The translations under genes and the position numbers were made by a program. From Thermoplasmatota archaeon (GTDB lineage Archaea; Thermoplasmatota; Thermoplasmata; Halarchaeoplasmatales; Halarchaeoplasmataceae), in contig JAHENW010000092.1 of assembly GCA_018610025.1 (NCBI GenBank), positions 1 through 5,006 of the forward strand: a DNA stretch of 5,006 bases, given 5' to 3'. Of this stretch, positions 1 through 4,917 are shown piece after piece (the first letter of the stretch is position 1; the number at the start of each line of letters is the position of its first letter). The notes beneath the pieces are model-generated. The model ran no database searches and was not told the origin of the DNA. It worked only from the letters and a program-made list of their open reading frames with translations.

Positions 1-1
1 A

Positions 2-1675
2 TCCAGGGTGGAAGTGACTTTATCAGCAGACGGCAGCTCCGTGGATATAGAGATATATGATAAGGAAGAAGGCGGAAGCCGGGTCTGGTCAGAGACGGGT
101 ATAGACGCGTCGGATCACGGCTCTGTTTACTTCTCGAATTACGAGTGGGCTGGGAGTACTGGGAACGACAGTTTAAGGTTGATCGGGGTGAGAGATGACC
201 TGCTGCATCGTGCCTCTGTTGATACAGCGATCGGGATCGGGGGCTCCGATCCTTCGACATGGCGGGCCGCCAAAAGGATCGAACTTCCTCAAGGGAAGTT
301 GACCGATATCGCATACTACGCGAACGATGGATCTAATTATACCAAGGGATACATCCACGAGGACGATGCTGGGGGTAATGAACCCGGTACACAGATAGCC
401 GAGACAGCTCAGATAGATGATCCAAACGGTGGCCAGTGGCACGAGATCTCGGTCAATGAGTCAACAATGATAGACGGGGGGTATTACTGGATAGTCTTGG
501 AGGTGAAGGACCCCGGTGATGGATATTATCCTGTAGGAGTTTACGAACCCCGGGTAGAAGACGGTGACTGGATCAGCACCGATGGGGGATCTACCTGGAA
601 CACATTGAGCAATTGGGATATGTTCTACACGTGGTCACTGGAGGCACGGGTAGATCAAACTGCAGTAGACTTCGTGGATATCGACCTATATGAAGGTGGA
701 GATTCTGAGGGATGGCACTTCATCTCAACGCCTATAGCACCTCAAGAAACGGATATAGAGGCTATTCTAGAGGACGAGACATTTGGTATAGCAGGTGCTT
801 ACGATGAGGTGATGTACTATCAAGGCGACAATCTATTATACGAAGACTTCGAGGGCAGAGGACTTCCACCTCGTTGGAACAAGGAAACCCCGTCGGGAAC
901 AGCGAATGTCACCAATGAGACTTCCAATTCAGGCCAGTATTCACTCCGGACCGGTGAAGGGGAGGTGAACGTAACTTCGTCAAGTATAGATCTGAGTGAA
1001 CGGGAAAAGGTTACGCTCTCTATCTGGATAAGGAGGGGCTCAGATTCGTTTAGTGAAGATCCTGACCCTGGAGAAAATCTGACACTATTATTCAAAGACA
1101 GTTCCGGCCAATGGATAGAATTGGAGACCTTCAGTGGTGACGGAACGGCTGGAGAGATATTCGACAGAAATTACGCCCTCCCAACCGAGGCGCTCCATCC
1201 GGACTTCAAGTTGAAAATACGCCAGACCGATGGAACCGGAGCTGACTATGATTACTGGCATATCGATGATATCCTTCTGGATAGTGAGAATAAAAAGGTA
1301 CATTCCGGCTCCTGGGACACCTATGTCCCGGGTAGGGACCCTCATTACAACGATCTTGAATCACTTCACGGTACCATGGGTTTCTGGGTACACGTGACTT
1401 CGGACGCTCAGTTGACCATAGTGGGAAGAGAAACAGAGAACTCCACCACGCAGTTAAATCCAGGTTGGAATATGGTCGGATATCCGTCGACAATGGAGAG
1501 GGTTGCAACCGACACTTTACCCGCCGAGGTGACGAAGATAGGAGTCTTCAACGGTAGTAGGGAGTACAACATAGAATATATCCATGATTTCACGGATTAC
1601 ACCATGAAACCGACTGAAGGATACTGGCTTTATAATAACGCAGACCACAGTGTGACTTGGACTGTCGACTCCTGA
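2..1675 (+). CDS. Secreted surface protein with nested MAM/lectin-like domain (5' end outside window)
   Basis: The frame is open to the left edge and a GTG at 8 is only an internal possibility, so the gene very probably starts upstream; no signal peptide is visible. Residue numbers count from the GTG at 8. Residues 60-215 look like a beta-sandwich (TAIGIGG, HEISV, GGYYWIVLEV). A repeat built on G-W-x-(F/M)-(I/V)-S/G-x-P and G-(F/Y)-W begins at 235 (GWHFISTP). It is interrupted at 277-425 by a MAM- or concanavalin-like unit (LLYEDFEG to YWHIDDILLD), then resumes (SWDTYVPGR, GFWVHV). A second repeat fills 485-555 (GWNMVGYPS, GYWLYN). Many N-x-S/T sequons (for example NVTNET, NVTSS, NSTT) suggest N-glycosylation outside the cell. 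There is no C-terminal membrane anchor; the protein ends WTVDS followed by TGA-TAG. By family resemblance it is a thermoplasmatal-type cell-surface protein, perhaps for adhesion or glycan binding. The exact role is unknown. Confidence 0.8.
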   Translation, partial: SRVEVTLSADGSSVDIEIYDKEEGGSRVWSETGIDASDHGSVYFSNYEWAGSTGNDSLRLIGVRDDLLHRASVDTAIGIGGSDPSTWRAAKRIELPQGKLTDIAYYANDGSNYTKGYIHEDDAGGNEPGTQIAETAQIDDPNGGQWHEISVNESTMIDGGYYWIVLEVKDPGDGYYPVGVYEPRVEDGDWISTDGGSTWNTLSNWDMFYTWSLEARVDQTAVDFVDIDLYEGGDSEGWHFISTPIAPQETDIEAILEDETFGIAGAYDEVMYYQGDNLLYEDFEGRGLPPRWNKETPSGTANVTNETSNSGQYSLRTGEGEVNVTSSSIDLSEREKVTLSIWIRRGSDSFSEDPDPGENLTLLFKDSSGQWIELETFSGDGTAGEIFDRNYALPTEALHPDFKLKIRQTDGTGADYDYWHIDDILLDSENKKVHSGSWDTYVPGRDPHYNDLESLHGTMGFWVHVTSDAQLTIVGRETENSTTQLNPGWNMVGYPSTMERVATDTLPAEVTKIGVFNGSREYNIEYIHDFTDYTMKPTEGYWLYNNADHSVTWTVDS

Positions 1676-1775
1676 TAGGAAGTCGGTCTTGAGTTCGTAC
1701 AACCGAAGGGGACTCCCACAGAAATCTTCAAGCACTTACCAGTAGGATGACCGCAACAGGGCTTTGAGGAGAAAA

Positions 1776-1797
1776 AATGTTAACTGCAGTTAACATT
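1776..1797. promoter_or_regulatory. Perfect 22-bp palindrome, candidate operator of the methyltransferase gene
   Basis: The half-site AATGTTAACTG is followed directly by its exact reverse complement, giving 11 + 11 bp with no mismatch. The centre lies about 39 bp upstream of the centre of the TATA-like box at 1821-1829. In archaea, dimeric HTH regulators that bind just upstream of BRE/TATA usually activate. Function as a binding site is inferred from symmetry and position only. The sequence could also form a hairpin with almost no loop, which makes an RNA role less likely. Confidence 0.5.
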
Positions 1798-1820
1798 CCA
1801 ACTATATCCCTCCGGATAGA

Positions 1821-1829
1821 TTTTTAATA
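1821..1829 (+). promoter_or_regulatory. TATA-like box of the methyltransferase gene
   Basis: The AT stretch TTTTTAATA follows the purine-rich GGATAGA, which could serve as a BRE. Its centre is about 27 nt upstream of the ATG at 1853, the usual distance from TATA to the transcription start in archaea. Transcription would therefore begin at or next to that ATG and give a leaderless mRNA. It overlaps the alternative upstream ATG at 1829, which argues against that start. Confidence 0.5.
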
Positions 1830-1852
1830 TGAACACTCCTCATCCAAATACC

Positions 1853-2362
1853 ATGAAACTCGATAGAAAAAAGGTTCTGGAGTTGGGAAAGGTCAACGAT
1901 GAAAGGGTGCTGGATATAGGTGCCGGGGATCTGACCATCATAGCGGCAGAACGATTCAACTGTCAGGTCACCAGTATCGATGTTAACGAATCGGTTTTGG
2001 ACGATGAGAGAGAAAGAACAAAGAGGAAGGGTCTTACAGATAAAATTCAACTGGAGAAGGAAGACGCCACCGATTTAACTTACCAGAACGAAGCATTCGA
2101 AACGGTGATAAGTTACGGTGCACTGCATCATAATTCAAAGAACAGGAGAGAGGCCTTCATCAGAGAAGCTGTCAGAGTGGCTGAAAACAAGGTCCTTTTC
2201 ACCGAGTTCAAAGAGGAGCATCATATACATCTAGAGGACATTCATCCACCGGTGGATCATGAAAGCCTACATGACAAACTGGGAGGATATGGGAGGGTGG
2301 AGGTGCATGAAGGGGAGGAGAAGCTCCTTTACATGTTGAAGAAAGGTGATCCTCTAACATAA
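1853..2362 (+). CDS. Class I SAM-dependent methyltransferase, small
   Basis: The protein is a compact Rossmann-fold methyltransferase of 169 residues, the size of a catalytic core alone. SAM-binding motif I is VLDIGAGDLTI (residues 19-29); the usual third glycine is replaced (G-A-G-D rather than G-x-G-x-G). The acidic residue after strand 2 is in TSIDVNES (about 43). Motif II/III follows as KEDATDL (about 70-74) and ISYGALHH (86-93), then a helix with REAFIREAVRV. The C-terminal part holds six histidines within about 18 residues (123-140). The start at 1853 is chosen because a TATA-like box lies about 27 nt upstream. An in-frame ATG at 1829 would add eight residues (MNTPHPNT) but lies within that box, and no good Shine-Dalgarno precedes it. 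The substrate cannot be told from sequence. The gene stands alone and converges on the tRNA-Gly strand. Confidence 0.85.
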   Translation: MKLDRKKVLELGKVNDERVLDIGAGDLTIIAAERFNCQVTSIDVNESVLDDERERTKRKGLTDKIQLEKEDATDLTYQNEAFETVISYGALHHNSKNRREAFIREAVRVAENKVLFTEFKEEHHIHLEDIHPPVDHESLHDKLGGYGRVEVHEGEEKLLYMLKKGDPLT

Positions 2363-2363
2363 G

Positions 2364-2404
2364 CAGTTCGTGAAGCAAAAAAAAGGAGTGCGGGTTCGGG
2401 GATT
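2364..2404 (-). repeat. Direct repeat, distal copy of tRNA-Gly 3' end plus trailer
   Basis: Read on the minus strand, this copy contains AATCCCCGAACCCGCA (the 3' part of the tRNA T-arm and acceptor strand), then CTCC, a run of eight T, GC and TTCACGAACTG. The same order occurs at 2500-2455 at the real tRNA end. Exact identity covers 19 bp (2386-2404 against 2482-2500) and another 11 bp (2364-2374 against 2455-2465). The segment between these two blocks differs in length by 5 bp. Confidence 0.85.
2377..2384 (-). terminator. Oligo-T terminator, distal copy
   Basis: A run of eight T on the minus strand follows the duplicated tRNA acceptor sequence. Archaeal RNA polymerase terminates at such T-runs, so this may act as a back-up terminator for the tRNA transcript or end an RNA that covers the two hairpins. 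On the plus strand it reads as A8 just after the methyltransferase stop and is not a terminator there. Confidence 0.4.
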
Positions 2405-2410
2405 CTAGTC

Positions 2411-2430
2411 AGAAATATAAACATATTTCT
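2411..2430. repeat. Perfect 8-bp inverted repeat with 4-nt loop
   Basis: AGAAATAT and its exact reverse complement ATATTTCT are separated by AAAC (GTTT on the minus strand). The stem is AT-rich and weak alone. It is the second of two hairpins lying between the two copies of the tRNA-Gly 3' end. Confidence 0.6.
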
Positions 2431-2438
2431 AACAGCTC

Positions 2439-2458
2439 ACTGATTGCGAACAATCAGT
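2439..2458. repeat. Perfect 8-bp hairpin, UUCG loop on the minus strand
   Basis: ACTGATTG pairs exactly with CAATCAGT around a 4-nt loop. In minus-strand RNA, the direction in which the tRNA is transcribed, the loop is UUCG, a sequence found in unusually stable tetraloops, though here it is closed by G-C rather than the optimal C-G. In plus-strand RNA the loop is CGAA. Confidence 0.6.
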
Positions 2459-2500
2459 TCGTGAACCCCGGTCTAAAAAAAGAGTGCGGGTTCGGGGATT
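2455..2500 (-). repeat. Direct repeat, proximal copy overlapping the tRNA-Gly 3' end
   Basis: This is the partner of the repeat at 2364-2404. It includes the last 16 nt of the tRNA gene, the trailer CTC, a T7 run and TTCACGAACTG. Unlike the distal copy it has an extra AGACCGGGG before TTCACGAACTG. That gives GGGGTTC, identical to the 5' side of the tRNA T-arm. Confidence 0.85.
2475..2481 (-). terminator. Oligo-T terminator of tRNA-Gly
   Basis: Seven T in a row on the minus strand begin three bases (CTC) after the tRNA discriminator. A T-run close behind the gene is the usual archaeal tRNA termination signal. Confidence 0.65.
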
Positions 2501-2557
2501 TGAACCCCAGTTATAGCCTTGGCAAGGCTAGGTGATACCAAACTACACCAAACCCGC
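2485..2557 (-). tRNA. tRNA-Gly (anticodon GCC)
   Basis: The 73-nt cloverleaf runs from G at 2557 to the discriminator A at 2485. The acceptor stem GCGGGTT pairs with AACCCGC over all seven positions. The D-arm has GTG/CAC around a loop containing GG. The anticodon stem TAGCC/GGCTA is perfect and encloses TTGCCAA, so the anticodon is GCC (glycine, reading GGC and GGU). The variable loop is TAAC. The T-arm has four GC pairs plus one G-T, around TTCAAAT. No CCA is encoded; the gene is followed by CTC and a T7 run. No intron is present. A TATA box about 30 nt upstream fits an archaeal promoter. The 3' end is repeated downstream, which makes it a possible integration target. Confidence 0.96.
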
Positions 2558-2585
2558 AGTTGGTGGGGATAAGTGAACAATTCAA

Positions 2586-2597
2586 TTTATAAATATT
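2586..2597 (-). promoter_or_regulatory. TATA box of tRNA-Gly
   Basis: On the minus strand the stretch reads AATATTTATAAA, preceded by CCA, and contains the self-complementary TTTATAAA core. Its centre is about 33 nt upstream of the first tRNA base. With a transcription start about 26 nt from the box, the leader would be only a few nucleotides. Confidence 0.65.
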
Positions 2598-2605
2598 TTG
2601 GCGAG

Positions 2606-2627
2606 AAAAATTCGTTGAAGGAAAAAA
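2606..2627 (-). terminator. Terminator of the REC-PAS-PAS gene
   Basis: Two T-runs (T6 at 2627-2622, T5 at 2610-2606 on the minus strand) begin within 10 nt of the stop codon. A 6-bp inverted repeat, TTGAAG/CTTCAA (2615-2620 with 2632-2637), places the first run in its loop and the second just after it. The site would separate the signalling gene from the tRNA promoter immediately downstream. Confidence 0.5.
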
Positions 2628-2633
2628 CGAACT

Positions 2634-3830
2634 TCAAACCACCCTTATGGTGCAGACGATATAGTCGGGTCCCTCGTTGGCCTGGACGGTGGTGAACTTA
2701 CTGGTGGCGGTTATGACCTCTCCGGACTTGGTTAAACACCTTTTCTCCGCCTCAAATTCCCTCCTCTCACCGGATATCAGTTCTTCCAGTTCGTTCATCA
2801 CGTCTTCTTTGTCCTCTTCGTGAAGAAGGTCCTCCATCTTCATCTGGGTGAATTCATCTTCAGAATATCCGAATACGGTCTGTAATTCGTCGTTAACGTG
2901 CAGGAATGTACCGTCCTTTTCCATTATGGAGATGCCTACGGGCACGTCATCGAAGCATATGCGGAATAGTTCTTGACTCTCTCGCAGGGCCCGCAGCATC
3001 TCTTTGGACTTGGTAACATCTATTATCGACGCGATGCTCTTCCCCGTACCCGGGATCATATCGATGGTCATGAAGACGTCCTTGACGTCCCCAAATTTGT
3101 TAACCATTTGAAAACCGTATCTATGGGGGGCGGATTCCGGGTCCTTTCTCCTCAGTCTATGATAGACCTCCATCCTCGAAAGGTCCTCCTCGACCACCAG
3201 ATCGGTCCATTTTCTCCCGATGACTTCTTCTTGTTCGTAACCCGTCATCTTCTTCGCTTCCTGGTTGGCCATGATTATGTTTTTATCCCCATTGATCATT
3301 ATCAGGGCGGTACCGGTATTCTCTACGATGGTCTTGTATTTGTTCTCCATCTCTTCCAGGGCCTCTTGGGCCTTTTCCCTCTCCTTATATTGTTCGAGAA
3401 TGCTCAATGCAGAAGCGGATAGACGTTTGAAATGCTCAGTGGTCTTTACTATATAGTCATCCAAGCCGCTCTTCATGGCTCGGACGGCCACTTCTTCATT
3501 CCCTGTCCCGGTGAACATGATCACCGGTTTATCGGGCCATCGCTTTTTGACTTCGTGCAGTACATCTAGTCCACTTGTCCATCTCACTTCGTAATCGGTG
3601 ATCACCATGTCGAAATCGTCATTTTTCAGGGCTTCGTTGAATTCGTCTTCATCTATGATCTCTTCGACCTCTACGCTGTGAAAGACCTTTTCCAGTTCCC
3701 TTATAGCTAGCTTTCTATCGTCTGGATTGTCATCGATCAAGAGAAATGAGGCCTCTTCAATCTCCTCTGTAGATTCTATATCAAAATCATTTTCCTCCAT
3801 AGTGGTACATATATTAAAGGGGTTCATCAT
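2634..3830 (-). CDS. Response-regulator receiver protein with two PAS domains (REC-PAS-PAS)
   Basis: A cytoplasmic signalling protein of 398 residues. The receiver domain (27-145) has the acidic pair D33-D34, the phospho-acceptor D79 in MVITDYEV, T107 in MFTGTG and K129 in YIVKT, so phosphorylation chemistry looks intact. A charged coiled-coil linker (145-165) follows. PAS 1 covers about 163-278 (NTGTALIMINGDKNIIMAN, MTGYEQEEVIG) and PAS 2 about 282-398 (GISIMEKDGTFLHVN, FGYSEDEF). The protein ends inside or just after the last strand of PAS 2 (YIVCTIRVV), with no kinase, HATPase or DNA-binding domain. Archaea often have such proteins as phosphorelay partners of separate histidine kinases; the ligand and partner are unknown. 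The longest start is used (3830, MMNPFN). M11 at 3800 (388 residues) is a good alternative: the AT-rich box at 3833-3840 lies about 36 nt upstream of it, and the extra residues carry no domain. An insertion sequence ends 29 bp upstream of the longest start. Confidence 0.88.
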   Translation of the reverse strand: MMNPFNICTTMEENDFDIESTEEIEEASFLLIDDNPDDRKLAIRELEKVFHSVEVEEIIDEDEFNEALKNDDFDMVITDYEVRWTSGLDVLHEVKKRWPDKPVIMFTGTGNEEVAVRAMKSGLDDYIVKTTEHFKRLSASALSILEQYKEREKAQEALEEMENKYKTIVENTGTALIMINGDKNIIMANQEAKKMTGYEQEEVIGRKWTDLVVEEDLSRMEVYHRLRRKDPESAPHRYGFQMVNKFGDVKDVFMTIDMIPGTGKSIASIIDVTKSKEMLRALRESQELFRICFDDVPVGISIMEKDGTFLHVNDELQTVFGYSEDEFTQMKMEDLLHEEDKEDVMNELEELISGERREFEAEKRCLTKSGEVITATSKFTTVQANEGPDYIVCTIRVV

Positions 3831-3832
3831 TA

Positions 3833-3840
3833 ATATTTTT
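3833..3840 (-). promoter_or_regulatory. Possible TATA box of the REC-PAS-PAS gene
   Basis: The minus strand reads AAAAAATA here, continuing into TTAATGATG. A transcription start about 26 nt downstream (near 3810) would fit translation from the ATG at 3800 with a leader of about 10 nt. It lies between the insertion sequence and the gene, so the core promoter may have survived the insertion. A second AT stretch at 3809-3818 (TTTAATATAT) is too close to 3800 to serve that start. Confidence 0.3.
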
Positions 3841-3859
3841 TTCTAATCTCATAAATGTT

Positions 3860-3883
3860 TGTGTTATCTGCGAATTATTTCGT
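3860..3883 (+). repeat. Left terminal inverted repeat of the IS481 element
   Basis: It begins TGTGTTATCTGC and ends ATTTCGT. It differs from the reverse complement of the right end at positions 4, 13, 16 and 17 only. The transposase stop codon lies immediately inside it. Confidence 0.85.
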
Positions 3884-3884
3884 T

Positions 3885-4808
3885 TCATATTTTATCACCT
3901 TTTTCGGTCATCTCGAAAAAGTTGCCTAAAATATATGAACGAGCTCTTTTCCAGAACACTTCTTCAGGTGTTCTGAGATCTAAACTAAAGTGAGGTTTGA
4001 TTTCATTGTACCAGTCAACGAAATCATTAATGGAATCATATCGATATCTATGTTTTTCATACGTATCAAACCATTTCTCGATCTTACCATTGCTCTGCGG
4101 ATGATTATACTGGCAAAGCAATTGTTTGATATCTTTTTCTTTACAATATTTTTCGAATGGATGCTCAGCTTTACCATCTTTATCCCGTTTATTAGCGTAG
4201 AAAGCTGTACCATGATCCGTAATCACTTCTCGAATCGGTCTTACATGGAAGAAGTTTTCATACGCTTCATCTAGCAGTTCTATAGCATGTTCAGCACTTC
4301 GGCGTTCATACTCTCCTGCGGAGAGTATTTTACGACTAGAATCATCTAGTACAGCACAGACCCACTGTCTGTGCTTGTTTTGATGCCAGTCCATGTGAAC
4401 AGCTGATAAGCTATGATTACGTTCATACCTTATCCATGGCTTTTTTCTTCCTTTCTTGTTGTCATTTTCTCTAGCCATGTTATTCTCCAGCAAGATCATG
4501 TGAACGAAGTTGTTATCTATCTTGACTCCATGGTTCTCTCGCAATCGTTCAGCGATTGCGACAGCACCCATACGATGTTTTTTCCAACATCGTTTGATAA
4601 GATCAATAATTTCATCTGAATATTCTCTGTAAGGTTTTCTTCCCCGTTTTTTCAACGACGGGACTTCCCCAGTATCTTTGTATTCCTTAACAAGCTGCTG
4701 TATTCGACGTTGTGAAACGTCGAATTTATCAGCTGCATAGGCTGTGGACAAACCATGGTCCACAACCCATGAAATGATCTTTTGGATATCGTCGTTAGAT
4801 AATCCCAT
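3885..4808 (-). CDS. IS481-family transposase (DDE, rve core)
   Basis: The 307-residue protein has the family's usual length and appears complete. An N-terminal helix-turn-helix (about 5-45; STAYAADKFDVSQRRIQQLV) is followed by a basic linker (KKRGRKPYR) and a second helical DNA-binding unit (about 62-112; GAVAIAERLR, NNFVHMILLENN). The integrase core carries the catalytic triad: D140 (AVHMDWHQ), D198 (EVITDHGTAFY) and E244 (PQSNGKIEKWF). The NHPQ-S-NGK-I-E-K block and the final WYNEIKPHFSLDLRTPEEVF match archaeal IS481 transposases. It catalyses cut-and-join of the element ends. All three catalytic residues are present and there is no frameshift, so it may be active. The ATG at 4808 is preferred because a TATA-like TTTAAGTA lies about 24 nt upstream, fitting a leaderless mRNA. 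The stop abuts the left terminal repeat. Confidence 0.93.
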   Translation of the reverse strand: MGLSNDDIQKIISWVVDHGLSTAYAADKFDVSQRRIQQLVKEYKDTGEVPSLKKRGRKPYREYSDEIIDLIKRCWKKHRMGAVAIAERLRENHGVKIDNNFVHMILLENNMARENDNKKGRKKPWIRYERNHSLSAVHMDWHQNKHRQWVCAVLDDSSRKILSAGEYERRSAEHAIELLDEAYENFFHVRPIREVITDHGTAFYANKRDKDGKAEHPFEKYCKEKDIKQLLCQYNHPQSNGKIEKWFDTYEKHRYRYDSINDFVDWYNEIKPHFSLDLRTPEEVFWKRARSYILGNFFEMTEKGDKI

Positions 4809-4828
4809 AAAATGATTATCAAAATCAC

Positions 4829-4836
4829 TACTTAAA
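4829..4836 (-). promoter_or_regulatory. TATA-like box of the transposase gene
   Basis: On the minus strand the sequence is TTTAAGTA, centred about 24 nt upstream of the transposase ATG and inside the element, just inward of the right terminal repeat. The element thus appears to carry its own promoter. The match to the archaeal consensus is moderate. Confidence 0.35.
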
Positions 4837-4841
4837 CTTTG

Positions 4842-4865
4842 ACGAAATTTTTTGCAGATAATACA
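4842..4865 (-). repeat. Right terminal inverted repeat of the IS481 element
   Basis: Read inward on the minus strand it begins TGTATTATCTGC and ends ATTTCGT, matching the left end at 20 of 24 positions. One further complementary base outside (3859 with 4866) may be chance. Confidence 0.85.
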
Positions 4866-4917
4866 ACAGGTCGGGAAAAAGATTAAAACACCCTACTTGA
4901 TATTGAGCTGAGTAGAA

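Larger units (their letters stand above)
3860..4865. mobile_element. IS481-family insertion sequence, complete
   Basis: The element is 1006 bp, with one transposase gene on the minus strand bounded by 24-bp imperfect terminal inverted repeats that match at 20 of 24 positions. The ends are TGT...ACA, as common in IS481. It is clearly more AT-rich than its neighbours: 17 GC of 60 at 4021-4080, against 29 of 60 at 3001-3060. This suggests acquisition from elsewhere. I find no target-site duplication: the left flank ends ATAAATGTT and the right begins ACAGGTCGG. The insertion may be old, or one flank may have been rearranged. Confidence 0.85.

Noticed and set aside
1206..1508. Minus-strand open frame of about 100 codons within the surface-protein gene
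   Set aside because: It lies fully antisense to conserved repeat motifs and has no independent evidence of coding.
1676..1775. Terminator for the surface-protein gene
   Set aside because: No T-run or convincing stem-loop was found after the double stop; the end of that transcript cannot be placed.
2386..2470. Second, degenerate tRNA gene
   Set aside because: Only the T-arm halves and the acceptor 3' strand can be matched; there is no D-arm, anticodon arm or matching 5' acceptor strand. It is treated as a repeat or possible structured RNA.
2364..2500. CRISPR-like array
   Set aside because: There are only two repeat copies, the repeat is the tRNA 3' end, and no cas genes are present.
2973..3422. 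Long plus-strand open frame of about 150 codons antisense to the REC-PAS-PAS gene
   Set aside because: It is the complement of a well-supported two-domain PAS coding region; its translation shows no recognisable domain.
3809..3818. TTTAATATAT as the TATA box of the REC-PAS-PAS gene
   Set aside because: A start of transcription about 26 nt downstream would fall after the ATG at 3800, and the next in-frame ATG is far into the protein.
3990..4274. Plus-strand open frame antisense to the transposase, rich in Ile and Phe like a membrane protein
   Set aside because: The hydrophobic look comes from reading AT-rich transposase sequence backwards; the transposase with its DDE triad occupies the other strand.
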